NCBI GenBank assembly: GCA_032717465.1 | Contig: JAVRFU010000132.1 | Span: 310,001 to 374,000, forward strand | Direction: 5' to 3' | Source: Coenobita brevimanus | Taxonomy: Eukaryota > Arthropoda > Malacostraca > Decapoda > Coenobitidae | DNA: 64,000 bases | Part shown: positions 22,607 to 32,308 of the stretch, piece by piece | Layout of the letters: every line of letters starts with the position of its first letter | Numbering within the stretch: the stretch's first letter is position 1 | Notes under the pieces: generated by a model | The model's input: only the letters and a program-made list of their open reading frames with translations | Told to the model about the DNA's origin: nothing | Database searches by the model: none | Program-made: the position numbers and the translations under genes

Positions 22607-22900
22607 GATGTTAATTCATCAGCAGCAGAATAATGAACCAGCTTTTAAAGTGAAACAGCTCTAACCTATTAAAGTAGAGTGATATTTTCTATTTTATTCT
22701 CTCATGATACAGTTTTATTCAGCATAAGAGAGACTTTGAAGTAGAGAGGTTAGAAATACCCTCCATCAACCCCATCACCATAGAAAGTCTTCCAAAGGAA
22801 AATGAAATAATCTGGTAGTTATGAAAATACAGTTGATTAATACATCGTTGGATTCATGCTATTAATTTAGGCCAAATTGTAACTCCCCTTTTTTTGACAG

Positions 22901-22998
22901 GCAGAGGTTTGTGTGTGGGCTGAAGCAGACAACCAAGTTAATGGGCAAGATGTCATGCATCATTATGGCACCAAATATACAGAAGTGCTATGAACCAG
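22901..22998 (+). CDS. SBP2: SBP2 homologue exon: first half of the L7Ae domain
   Basis: Acceptor TTTTTTTGACAG ends at 22900; donor GTAACA at 22999. Encodes QRFVCGLKQTTKLMGKMSC and IIMAPNIQKCYEP. Equivalent family positions read RRLVLGLREVxKHLKLKK and IIxPNxEKI, i.e. the first beta-alpha-beta of the L7Ae kink-turn-binding fold. 98 nt in phase 2/1. Divergence from vertebrate family members is marked (LMGKM where they have LKLKK) but there are no stops. Confidence 0.92.
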
Positions 22999-23409
22999 GT
23001 AACAACATATTTGCATGTTTGTTTTAACCTGGCTCAGATCCTGACCTCTTTCAGCTCAGTTGATGGCCAAATGTAGTTGGATGAGAGTCAGTTTGACAAG
23101 CAACCAAGGAGATTCCTACCTCATAATGAAGGCTTACAGAATTTCATATGCCCTTGACTTGGTATTCAAGGTGTGGAAGTGGCCCAGCTTTGTCAGCTGA
23201 AAATTAACCAACAGTAGTGTGTCAGCTGATATTATATTACTGTATCCCTTTTCTATGTGCTTAATTGAGTGAAGTAAGCGGTGATTGATTATTTGTTATT
23301 TCATGTCATTGTTTGGTCCAATAAATTTTGGGTTAAGAGTGAATGCGTGAGAATGTTGTACAGTATGGTACAGTACAGTACAGGTACTGTAAGTAGTGTT
23401 ATAAACAGT
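22999..23409 (+). other. SBP2 intron stretch without recognised elements
   Basis: No repeat family or ORF I can support in this first part of the 3.7-kb intron. Some TACAGTA repeats occur near 23360. Confidence 0.6.
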
Positions 23410-23585
23410 AATGTAGTAGTAACCACAACCCTAGGCTTATCTGAATGTGAACCCAGTGGATTACAGGCCAGAGATGCCATCTTCTTGTAGCTCACCATTC
23501 TCCTTTTAGAGGAGAGGGAGGGAGTTGAGGGAAGTATGTATAACTGGGCAGGGGAGCAGCTCGGTTATATCAGTGCATCCAAATG
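23410..23585 (+). repeat. Dispersed repeat S2 copy
   Basis: Carries CTAGGCTTATCTGAATGTGA, CCCAGTGGATTACAGGCC and AGCTCACCATTCTCC, then a TATAACTGGGCAG block; plus orientation. Confidence 0.7.
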
Positions 23586-23639
23586 TAGGTGTCCTTTTCT
23601 AGCTCCATCGTTTTGTTTAATTTTTGAAGGCTCTATGCA

Positions 23640-24536
23640 TTGGTCTTGGTCACCTAATGGCGGCTCTCCATGCTGCTCCATCTGTGGCAGCTTCCCTATT
23701 CAGTCCCTCATCCCTGAGGTCACACTGAATGACATCGTCCCAGGTGTTTTTCGGTCTACCTCTCGCAACCCTACCCCTAACATTAACACTTCTCACTTTC
23801 AGCACCCATTTATCATCATTCATCCCCTCCACATGCCCAAACTATCTCAGTCTGCCTCTCCTCATCACAGCACCAATACAGTCCAGTCCCAACCTACTCC
23901 TCAACTCTTCCATCATAAACCTAGCTCCCCCAGGCCTCACACTCGGGGATGCACTGCACATCCACCTAATCATTGTCATTTCTGTACATTTGAGCTTGCG
24001 AATATCCTCTTCCTTTACTGCCAGGTCTCACTACCATACAGCATTACACTCCTAACAAAAGCTGTATACAGAGATCCTTTACCACAGAGGGAGAACCCTC
24101 TCAATGTCAGGAGAGGCAACAGCTCCCTGAACTTCTTCCAACCACTCCTTGCTCTAGCCACAGAGCTAGCTCCAGCCCTGCCACAAGCACATAACATGTC
24201 TCCCAAATAACAAAACTCTTCCACACACTCAAGAGATCCACCAGCAAGTTCAATCCTTTCACGCCTGTCAATCTCCACCTGCTCTCTCTGACACACCGCA
24301 CACATGAAATCAGCGTTATCTCGCAGTCTACCTCTAATACCACTACATCTCTTATGCACCCAATTATTACAGACACTGCACAAGATGGAATTACTTCCTA
24401 TGCCCTTGTGGCAAATCGCACATAGCCATTCTTCTTCTTCTTTGACAGTACTGCCCCTAGCCCTGGATACCATCACTTTTGTTTTTTCTTCATTTACTCC
24501 TAAGCCCTTGTGCCCCATGCCATCTCTCCACTTCCT
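23640..24536 (-). pseudogene. LINE B ORF2 C-terminal half, copy 2
   Basis: Minus-strand remnant starting at GHKGLGVNEEKTKVMVSR (24518). It passes through the zinc-finger segment (CHKGIGSNSILCSVC, WVHKRCSGIRGRL, MCAVC), ELAGGSLECVEEFCYLGDML, FRELLPLLTLRGFSL and SVMLYGSETWQ. It then shifts frame to the end DDKWVLKVRSVNVRGRVARG and NTWDDVIQCDLRD (23650-23832). It shows the normal order after the zinc finger, absent from the chimera at 16630-17050. Lies in an SBP2 intron on the opposite strand. Confidence 0.85.
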
Positions 24537-24994
24537 AAATAATGTAAAATGTACCCAATACAGTACTGGTATTTGTCCCTCAGCATCGTTTTAAGTGTGT
24601 TTAATGATGGAAAGGGTCGATTGTAGCCAACCAGTTTTTAAAAAATAATTTCTGAAATTTGATTAAAGTAAAACCTGTATGGTCTCTGTGTATTTTTACT
24701 GACTGCACTCTGTTGTGTGTAGCCTTTGGTAATCTATACATTTCAGTTCAGTTCCCTGTACAGCATCCCTTCACATACACTGTACCATTCACCTCATATG
24801 CTTTATACCTCGCTCTTATTTACCTATATTTTTCTGTTATACTCATGGATCAATTTTCTCTCAGTCATCCATTCCCCTGATTTAGTTGTCCCCACTGCCA
24901 TCATTACAGATTTTTCTTACTCCTCACATTTAGGTACTTGTTGAAATGTTCTCTCCATCTCTGAAGTATTCTGCAGTACAGTTTTTTCTGCAGA
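24537..24994. other. SBP2 intron stretch without recognised elements
   Basis: AT-rich. No supported ORF or repeat apart from short TACAGTA runs near its right end, which form one copy of the SINE target duplication. Confidence 0.6.
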
Positions 24995-25015
24995 TATACA
25001 GTACAGTACTTTGTA

Positions 25016-25213
25016 GCAGCCGTGGCTCAGTGGGTTAGAGCGCTCCGCTCTGACCGAAGGGTCGGAGGATCGAATCCACCCAAGGGTCATTGGTAGACAT
25101 CAGGAAGGGCATCCGGTCATAAAATGCTACACGCTCCAAACCAAAGTCCTCTACCCAGGGGCAACGCCTTAGCCCTTATCCAAAAAAGGAATACCTGGCG
25201 TAAAACTCGCTTT
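25016..25213 (+). mobile_element. Intact tRNA-derived SINE with a perfect 21-bp target duplication
   Basis: A 198-bp unit starting GCAGCCGTGGCTCAGTGG. A box TGGCTCAGTGG is at 25023-25033 and B box GGATCGAATCC at 25067-25077. The body contains AGGAAGGGCATCCGG, and the unit ends GGCGTAAAACTCGCTTT without a poly(A). Identical 21-bp flanks at 24995-25015 and 25214-25234 prove the boundaries. The perfect duplication suggests a fairly recent insertion. The tRNA part resembles an elongator tRNA with a CTG-like anticodon loop; the species of tRNA is uncertain. Confidence 0.92.
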
Positions 25214-25550
25214 TATACAGTACAGTACTTTGTAAGGGCTAAGTAGCAGGGATAAGAAGCTTGGAGATGTAACAGTCATCCATTCCTTTTAGATAGGTTC
25301 CCAAGAGGACATATGGTGTTATAGATGAAGCTAATAATACTGACTGTACACATGGTAAAAAAAAAGGATCACTCAGATTATATACAAAACAGTATGACAC
25401 CACAAGTGATGGATATTACAAAATGCCCATTATTCCCAGCCCACATTACTAGTCCTACTTCTTAATGATGCAGTGAATGATGTGCTAGTGACATTCTTTT
25501 ATCTTTTCCCTACTGAATATTATTTGTATAGGCACAATCACATGAAAATA

Positions 25551-26107
25551 CAGTAAAAGTCCATTAATCCCAACGCTGATAATCCAAAAATCCCAATAAT
25601 ATGAATTTTTGAAGAAGGCCAAATAAAAATAAAATTAAAAAATTCAAACTAGGCGCCAAATGGCCAAAGTGCCGAATGGTGTGGTAATGGAAGTTTCATG
25701 GAAGGAAGCTTCTGTGTACTTTGATAAACTGGTGCATTTTGTTGAACAAAATAATCATTACAATGGGGCTGAGGTGATCAATTTCCATATCTTGCGAAAC
25801 GAGTTCTACAAGAAACGAGTGTGTGGCACAACCCACCACCTTCTTTTGTTGTATTAGCACTCCATACCTTTTACAACAATAAATATTTCAATATAGTTCA
25901 GTGATACATTAAGTAAAAAATTTGTGTAATACGTAATGTTAATATGTTCCATATTGTATTATGAATGAATGAAAAGTGATCCATTCGGTAAAATTTCAGT
26001 TTAAACATGAAATTAAGTGTCTTAGGGGTCCCACCCAAAAATCCGAAAAATCTGATAATCCGAATGATTCTCGGTCCACTGCCATTGGGATTGATGGACT
26101 TTTATTG
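25551..26107 (+). mobile_element. Tigger/pogo-like deletion derivative with transposase remnant
   Basis: The 557-bp unit has inverted ends (CAGTAAAAGTCCATTAATCC versus the complement of the right end, about 26 bp with 3 mismatches) and TA on both sides (25549-25550, 26108-26109). Subterminal AATCC/AATCCGAA repeats lie inside each end. A 65-codon plus ORF (25660-25857) encodes WKEASVYFDKLVHFVEQNN and ILRNEFYKKR. This resembles the C-terminal region of Tigger/jerky-type transposases, so most of the transposase has been deleted. Family name from end sequence and this motif. Confidence 0.85.
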
Positions 26108-26254
26108 TACAGCTTATTAATTTTAGACATCTCAAACTTTAATAATTATTTTGGGTATCAGTGTCCCCATCCTGCACAGTAATTTATCATGTATGCCATC
26201 TCTGTACTGACCCTTTTCCTAGTCTGAAGTGCTGCTTTATACCTGGTACTCATT

Positions 26255-26570
26255 TTGTCTTAACTTGGCCCAGAGTTTTGTAATTTCTAGCTCAGTGGCT
26301 GAAAAAGACAATGCCCTGTACTCTGGCTGTATATTCTCTTCATAGCACCTCTTCTTGACTACTATTTTTTTTTTTACTATAACCTGACATAAAATTGCCA
26401 TCTCTCTATTGTAAATGCTGAGTTGTAACAACAGATTAGCACTAGAATATAATGCTAGTAAAAAAAAAAAAAATCCTGTTGAGGGAATATAGAGCCATAG
26501 CATTGCCTTTTTCTGTCACTGGACTATGTGAAATAAGTGGCAACAGGAAAAAAATTCTGGACCTTGTTAA
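26255..26570. repeat. Inverted pair of TAACTTGG MITE-like repeats
   Basis: A plus copy (CTTAACTTGGCCCAGAGTTT, 26255-26380) runs into a minus copy (ATAACCTGACATAAAATTGC to GGCAACAGG, 26380-26570). Family termini are mutually inverted (TAACTTGGCC near one end, GGCCAAGTTA near the other), which supports a MITE. Confidence 0.65.
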
Positions 26571-26696
26571 TGTAATAGAAGCATAGGATAACCTTCTAGT
26601 GTTTATCTTTTGCAACACCTCAGCATTCAAGATGAAGAGCTGACAGTTTTAGGCCAAGCAGAAGCAAGAGTAATAAAAGGCACTCTTCCCCTGCAG

Positions 26697-26851
26697 GAGG
26701 TCTAGATGATGCTGTGGAAAAGACACTACAACAAGCAAAACTGCAAGAGGTGCCGGTTGTATTTGCACTGTCGCTGAAGAAACTGGGAGGCCTTACCCAC
26801 ATCAAGCAAAACATTTCCTGTGTTGGCATCATTAATTATCAGGGAGCTCAG
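26697..26851 (+). CDS. SBP2: SBP2 homologue exon: second half of the L7Ae domain
   Basis: Acceptor TTCCCCTGCAG ends at 26696; donor GTGCAG at 26852. Encodes GGLDDAVEKTLQQAKLQ, VPVVFALSLKKLGG and SCVGIINYQGAQ. Family signature GGLDDxL...I(P)FVFALxRKxLGR...VSVVGIxxYxGA is clear. The segment LGGLTHIKQNI replaces the usual LGRxxNKxVP, a notable change in the loop next to the RNA-contacting surface. Phase 1 in, phase 0 out. With its neighbours it makes the gene identity firm. Confidence 0.95.
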
Positions 26852-26924
26852 GTGCAGTCACTTATGTTTGAATTCATGTGATGTTTGTGCTGGTTTTGTT
26901 GGTTATTTTGTGGAAGTAGTGTGT

Positions 26925-27035
26925 GGTGAGTAAGGATGGAAGCAGTATGATGAGTAAGGATGGAGGCTGTGTGATGAGTAGTATGGAAGCAATGTGATGA
27001 GTAACGATGGAAGCAGTTTGATGAGTAAGGATGGA
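26925..27035 (+). repeat. ~24-bp minisatellite, about five units
   Basis: Units of GATGAGTAAGGATGGAAGC followed by AGTNTG, degenerate, just downstream of an SBP2 exon. Confidence 0.8.
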
Positions 27036-27171
27036 AGTTTAATAGAGTGCAGGAAAAAAAAAATGGTACAATGAGATACTGACCAAAGTTAAAAAAAAAA
27101 AAAAAAATCCCCTAGGCTCAGTAGGTTAAGGCAAGGATAATTTTTTTTTTTTTTTTTTTTTTAATGGTAAC

Positions 27172-27345
27172 GACCTAAAATTGCCATCTTGTCATTGTGA
27201 CTGCTAGGCTGTAACAGTAGATGAACACTAGAATATGGTACTTGTTGCAAAGAAGTGTGTGGAAAGTACAGTACTGTGTGTTGAGCTGTAGCATTGTCTT
27301 TTTCTGCCATTCAGCCACCTGTAGTAATCTGCAAAAGGACAAACA
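27172..27345 (-). repeat. TAACTTGG MITE-like repeat
   Basis: CTAAAATTGCCATCTTGTCA, then GTAACAGTAGATGAACACTA and GCAAAAGGACAAACATC close to GGGCCAGGCTGAGG; minus orientation of the family. Confidence 0.65.
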
Positions 27346-27402
27346 TCTGGGCCAGGCTGAGGTATAAAAGGTATTGCTCCATGTCTGCAGGTAGCATTAT
27401 GT

Positions 27403-27560
27403 AAGCAGGTGGTGAATCAGTAGAGAGGTGATCCACTATCCCAATGGACACAGATTTGAATCCCGGCTGGGGCATGGAATGGTTTAAGGGATTTGAATTT
27501 GACATGCCATAAAAACACCCCCACTAATACCATTACACCAGTCCTGTATGAGACACCCCT
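27403..27560 (+). repeat. Possible tRNA-derived SINE remnant
   Basis: A-box-like TGGTGAATCAG (27410-27420) and B-box-like GATTTGAATCC (27452-27462) at tRNA spacing, followed by CCCGGCTGGGGC. No target duplication or tail identified; weakly supported. Confidence 0.4.
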
Positions 27561-27764
27561 AGTATGTATTCAGTATGGGTGGCGGGTGTTAGTGCTGAAG
27601 TGGTGACATGTGGAGGTCTATGGTTTGTAGAACTGCTGGGCCTCAGGGAAAGGACTGTTAAGCATATGTCCAGAGTCAGATACATTAAAGGAAAAAAGTA
27701 TGAAGTAAAATGACGGTTTTGCATTTAAGCCATAATTGTCAGAGTAACATTTCACTATAGTCCT

Positions 27765-27965
27765 TTTGCCTTAACTTGGCCCAGGTTTTGATCCTTTTGC
27801 TGCCTATTTCACGTATCTCAGTGGCAGAATGAGACAGTACTTTGGCTCAACATGATTTCCATAGTACTTCATTTCTAGCATTATATTCTAGTGCTATTCT
27901 CATGTTACAACTCAGCAGTGAAGGTGGAGAGATGTCAGTTTTATACCAAGTTACAGTAGAAAGGG
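27765..27965 (+). repeat. TAACTTGG MITE-like repeat
   Basis: TTAACTTGGCCCAGGTTTTG at one end and TTTTATACCAAGTTACAGTA at the other, an inverted pair about 200 bp apart. An ATG trinucleotide tract follows (27976-28003). Confidence 0.7.
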
Positions 27966-28029
27966 TAAAGTAGGGTGATGATGATGATGATGATGATGAT
28001 GATGGTGGTGGTGATACAATTCTTAGATC

Positions 28030-28185
28030 CTACCTCAACCTTGCTGTATGTGGGAATAAGGGTCTGGATGGTGATGATGATGTTGATGATAATGATGATT
28101 ATGATGATTATTATTATTGTTATGACAATGATGATAGTGATGACAGCAATATGAGATTGATAATGCTGTAGTGGCTGATGATGAT
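28030..28185 (+). repeat. SINE S1-like tail and ATG/ATT-rich tract
   Basis: GGGAATAAGGGTCTGGATGG followed by a long degenerate (ATG)n run, similar to the reverse complement of the ends at 32895 and 44278. The run reaches to within about 25 bp of the final SBP2 exon. Confidence 0.5.
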
Positions 28186-28208
28186 GATTTGGATTGGCTT
28201 ACTTTCTG

Positions 28209-28550
28209 GACTCCTTCCACAAGTTGATGGCTCTGATACCAGCTGCAAAGGAGAAGTACCAGGCTTTGGTCAGGAGTCGCCAGCAGGCCATCCTTCCCCT
28301 ATCCACACCTCCTCTCCCTGCTCCTTCCCCTTCGTCACTTCCTGACCTCACCCCTTCCCCCTCCTTGTCACCTTCCCCATCCTCCACACCCCCTCACATC
28401 ACCCCTCCTGCTTCCTCACTCCCTGAACCCACCCTTTCCCCCTCCACCACACTGCCTCACCCCTATCCTCCTCCCTCCTCCATCCCTCCCACCACCACTA
28501 ACTCAACACACATCATTCCTATATCCTCTACAAAGGAATCCACTAATTGA
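28209..28550 (+). CDS. SBP2: SBP2 homologue final exon: end of L7Ae domain and Pro/Ser-rich tail
   Basis: Encodes DSFHKLMALIPAAKEKYQAL and VRSRQQA, matching the family block DxFHKMVELTxxAxxAY that follows the GAQ ending of the previous exon, then ~85 residues of Pro/Ser/Thr and the stop at 28548-28550. In phase 0 the homology starts exactly at 28209, but the preceding bases are TTTCTG, not AG. An in-frame stop lies 21 nt upstream, and no AG lies between it and 28209. The nearest downstream AG (after CACAAG, 28223) would delete five conserved residues but keep frame. No AATAAA is seen in the next 300 bp. Confidence 0.88.
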   Translation, partial: DSFHKLMALIPAAKEKYQALVRSRQQAILPLSTPPLPAPSPSSLPDLTPSPSLSPSPSSTPPHITPPASSLPEPTLSPSTTLPHPYPPPSSIPPTTTNSTHIIPISSTKESTN

Positions 28551-28671
28551 TATTCGAGTTCAGTTTATATTTGTGCACTGTTTTCTCTATTGTAAGGTTT
28601 GCTTGTGATTGTTTGTAAAGCATGGGAGTGTTGAAATGCAGTCCATCCAAATATAAATTGCTGTATATAAT

Positions 28672-28880
28672 CTTTGTACTCTAACTTGGTCCAGATTTTC
28701 ATTCTTTTGCAGCTTATTTTACATAGCTCAGTGGCAGAAAAAGACAATACTTCAGCTCTTCATCCTTTCCATGTAGCATTTCTTCATGACTAGCATCATA
28801 TTCTAATGCTAATGTATTGTAAATCAGCATTCATGATGGAGAGATGGCAATTTTATGCCAGGTTAGTGTAAAAAGAGTAT
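28672..28880 (+). repeat. TAACTTGG MITE-like repeat
   Basis: Starts GTACTCTAACTTGGTCCAGA and ends GGTTAGTGTAAAAAGAGTA, mutually inverted ends about 200 bp apart. Lies just past the SBP2 stop codon. Confidence 0.7.
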
Positions 28881-28919
28881 AATGACGGGTGATGGAGTTA
28901 GAGTGATGTACTAATTAGA

Positions 28920-29100
28920 AGCAGTTGTAACCTCAGGATTATCTGACTGTGAACCCAGTGGACTGCAGGCTGAAGTTGCCACTCTCCTGCAGCCCATCAT
29001 CCTCCATTTGAGGGGTAGGGAGGGCATTGAGGATGTTTGTATAACCAGGTAGCTTCACCACCTAGTTACATCAGTGCCACCACATGAAGGCATCCCTTTT
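28920..29100 (+). repeat. Dispersed repeat S2 copy
   Basis: Carries GGATTATCTGACTGTGAACC, CAGTGGACTGCAGGCTGAAG, CTGCAGCCCATCATCC, TATAACCAGGTAGC and CACATGAAGGCATCCC; plus orientation and the least degenerate copy. Confidence 0.75.
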
Positions 29101-29294
29101 CAGGATGAAAATGTTGTAATGCCGTCAATCCAAATATGAATGATAATTACGGATGTTAGGGTTCGAATGAAGGACTGTGGGGCAGGTGTGGAAGGGTTTA
29201 AGTCATGGCTGAGTGTAATTTGTACTGGATTATTGGTTGTTATTCAGACCTCCCACCAAATGGTGCTTTCCAAGGAGGAAAATTACTATACTCT

Positions 29295-29505
29295 TTTGAC
29301 TTTAACTTGGCCCAGATTATTGTCCTTTTGCTGTTTATTTCACATAGTGCGTTGATAGAAAAAGACAACAGTATGGCTCCACCTCCTTTACCAAGCACTT
29401 TTCATACTGGCGCCCTATTTTAGTGTTAGTCTTATGTTACAACTAAGCATTCAAGAAGGAGAGATGGCAATTTTAGGCCAAGTTAGAGTAAAAAGAAAAT
29501 AAGCT
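29295..29505 (+). repeat. TAACTTGG MITE-like repeat
   Basis: Starts GACTTTAACTTGGCCCAGAT and ends TTTTAGGCCAAGTTAGAGTA, a clear inverted pair. Best-preserved copy of the family. Confidence 0.75.
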
Positions 29506-29649
29506 AAAAGGGGAAATCTTTTAAACCCCTGAATTATAAGTCATGTGTTGTTTTATTTATTTATTTACTTACTGCATGAAAAATATAATGGAAAATTGGC
29601 TGTTTGGGTTTGGTAATGTGTACTGTATTGTAAATGAGTTTTTATTCCT

Positions 29650-29830
29650 GTAGAGCAGTAATGCCGCTCAGGGATGAGTGAGGCTGGTCACTCTCATCTT
29701 AAATGTCAGGACCAACTTGCCTAGCCCCAGGATCCTACACTTCTCATGGGGCAAAGTAGGACTGGATGATGAATGAATGAATGAGAACAGTAATGATTGG
29801 ATGAGAATGAATGAATGAATGAAAGAACAG
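29650..29830 (+). repeat. SINE S1 body with (GAAT)n tail
   Basis: CTCAGGGATGAGTGAGGCTG, CACTCTCATCTTAAATGTC, CCAACTTGCCTAGCCCCAGG and GGGGCAAAGTAGGACTGG match the reverse of 22160-22385. The tRNA head is missing and the tail is GAATGAATG. Confidence 0.7.
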
Positions 29831-29964
29831 TAATGAGAAGTTGCACAGTCTGTTGCATAACACAAGCACAGTGGCTGCCCTGGATGCTGGTACTTTCAGC
29901 TGGATGTGGGTCTTCCAGTCTGCCTGCACGTTTTTCGTTAAAGTGTGTGTATGTGTGTGTGTGT

Positions 29965-30730
29965 TCTTACCTGATTGTATATTTACAGGAATGAGTCAGG
30001 CTCGTACTGTCTTGTGTTTTAAACCATTTTCATCATACATATCCCTAAATTTGTGAATAGTTTTGGCACATGCTATTTCATTCAGTAGTGCATTCCATTG
30101 ATCAATTACCCTATTTGGGAAACTAAATTTCCTTGTGTCTTTATCACTTCTCTTTTTACATACGTGTAGCTTTTTGCAGTGTCCTCTTTGCTGATGCTTC
30201 CCCATAGGTTATATATTCATATATATCTATTTTCTATCCCTGAGATGCATTTATATAGCATAATCATGTCTCCTCTTTTCCGTCTCTCCTGTAGTGTTGG
30301 TAGATTCAGTTTTTCTAGTCTTTCTTCGTAGCTTAGGTCCCTTAAGCTTGGTACCCATCTTGTAGTTGCCCTTTTTACTTTTCCAGTCTTATCTATGTGT
30401 TTTTTGAGATGAGGATTCCAGACTACTAATGCATACTCCAGGGTTGATCTGATGAATGATATTATCTTTCTCAGTGTGTCTTCATTTATATATGTGAATG
30501 CTGTTCTCATATTAGTAAGCAGTGTATACATGTTATGTAGCTTCTCATTGATGTGATCATCTGGAGATAGTTTGTTACTGATAATCACTCCTAGGTCCTT
30601 CTCCCTTTCTGATATGTGTAGGGTTGACCTTCCTAACTTATAATCCCAATCTAATCTTTTCTCAGTTTTGCCACACTTAATTACATGACACTTGTCCACA
30701 TTAAATTCCATTTGCCAATTATTGCTCCAC
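29965..30730 (-). pseudogene. CR1-like LINE E 3' end, copy 2, between GT tracts
   Basis: Minus-strand ORF2 part from WQMEFNVDKCHVIKCGKTEK (RT thumb) through SEREKDLGVIISNKL, LEYALVVWNPHLKKHIDK, RRKRGDMIMLYKCISG and RKFSFPNRVIDQWNAL to HKTVRA and stop. A few frame breaks occur (near 30215). The 3' end reads ATCAGGTAAGA on the sense strand. GT tracts flank both edges on the plus strand (29943-29964, 30731-30742). Confidence 0.85.
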
Positions 30731-30939
30731 TGTGTGTGTGTGGGGGGGGGGAGAAGAAACCAGAGGCCAGTGACTCTCTATGTTGTAGGAATGGCTCTGT
30801 TCCATTGGCTGAAATCTATGTTGTATTAACTCAGAATTTTCCACCCACAGAAGTTCAGGCCTCTAGATCTGCAGCCCAAGAAGACCCGTGCCATCTGATG
30901 CAGCCTGACAGCGGCAGATGAAGCGCCTCACACCTAAGA

Positions 30940-30943
<4 letters not shown>

Positions 30944-30970
<27 letters not shown>

Positions 30971-31324
30971 TGCCAGACCCCATAATCCCGTAAGGGGTGG
31001 CCATTTGACTTTGAGTTATTTGTTTTACAGGGAGGGGCACTAACCCTCCACCAACTCACTCACTGACACATAGGGAGCATGTATGGTTTGGTTATATGGT
31101 TACCACCCAGCATTGTAAATGGTTTCTTGGCTTACAGGAAACCATTTATCTTGTCACTCAATGTAAAACCACCTGTAAAGGAAAGAAAAGCAATAAGAAA
31201 TGACACGAAAGATGGGAGAAATAGGAAGAGAAGAGGGCAGGCACAGAAAAAGAATAATACAGGCTAAGGAAGAAGTAGGCAGCGCTACATCAAGTGTGTG
31301 GATGATGGTCGTCACCACCCACCA
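30944..31324 (-). mobile_element. SINE-like S4 with GATA tail and perfect 15-bp target duplication
   Basis: 381-bp minus-strand element. The tail (GATA)n lies at 30944-30970 next to a LINE C-like 3' terminus (GGGATTATGGGGTCTGGCAA on the sense strand), followed inward by the S4 body. CACACCTAAGATATC occurs exactly at 30929-30943 and 31325-31339. No RNA polymerase III boxes were found at the 5' end, so it may be a LINE-derived fragment instead of a classical SINE. Confidence 0.9.
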
Positions 31325-31339
31325 CACACCTAAGATATC

Positions 31340-32308
31340 AAAGAGGTGAATTTCCTACCCTGAAGGTATGCCATCAAGGCATAAATAAATGTCGGAATGT
31401 TTAATTTTTAACCCCCATTAAACTGTTTTTAATTCCCCCTTAAGAGCTAGATAACTGCAACTGTGTGAGAATGTTAGATGTCTGAGCAGTTGTGTGAGAA
31501 TGTCAGTTGACTGCAGTTGTGTAAGAATGGTGGGGAATGTTTAATTATGTGTGTCTCTTGTAATTTTTTATCCCACAGTGAAAAATAAATTGTCCAACAC
31601 ATGAATCATGTTTTACAGTCATACCGCAAGCGGCTTTTGCAGACTTAACACATCTCTGTGATTCATTCTCATTGCATCTCAGCATCCTTTTGTATGTACC
31701 TAATAATGAATACAGTGATGTAGGAGAATACTGAGTAGCAAAAAGGAAGCTAAGTCACTAACAAAAAGGAGCTACAGTTCCTACCATACAACTTTTAATG
31801 TGGCCTCATGTAGGTTGTGCCATCCACTCATGTGATAGTTTTTTTTGCTATTTACATCTTATGCTTGTAGATTAGTCACTTACAGGAGCAGCCTAGCATG
31901 GACTAACCTACCTTAAGTTTTCCCTTCATATGCTTTTTGTTTTTCCAATTTCTTGCAGTTATCCTTTCATGTTTTTTGTTTATGTTTTGTTCAGCCAGTC
32001 TTCTGCAGTTACACTTGTATGTTCGTGGTTACGTTCTTTGTTCTTGCAGGTTTTTGTAGCTACACTTTCATGTTCTTGATGTGCTGTGTTTCTGTCAGTG
32101 CCATATTCTGTGTCTATGTGCATTTTTCTGCCTACCTTATACTGTTCTGTATGTGCTGTGTTTTGCCAGTTTATGTGCTTTTGTCTGCCAGCCTTCTTCA
32201 GTTATCCTCAGCTATGTTCTTCTCTTGAGTCATTGCTTAGCCAGAGTTTTAAATCATGGCCTGTACTCTCATCAGTTAAGGCAGCTCCCTAACACCTCTT
32301 CCCAAGTA
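31340..32308. other. No gene seen; short tandem repeats
   Basis: 31445-31530 holds about three degenerate ~34-bp units with CAGTTGTGTGAGAATGT. 31950-32230 is T-rich with loosely repeated TTCATGTTCTTG- and TGTGCTGTGTTT-like words. ORFs there (60-90 codons) overlap in several frames and are not supported. Confidence 0.6.
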
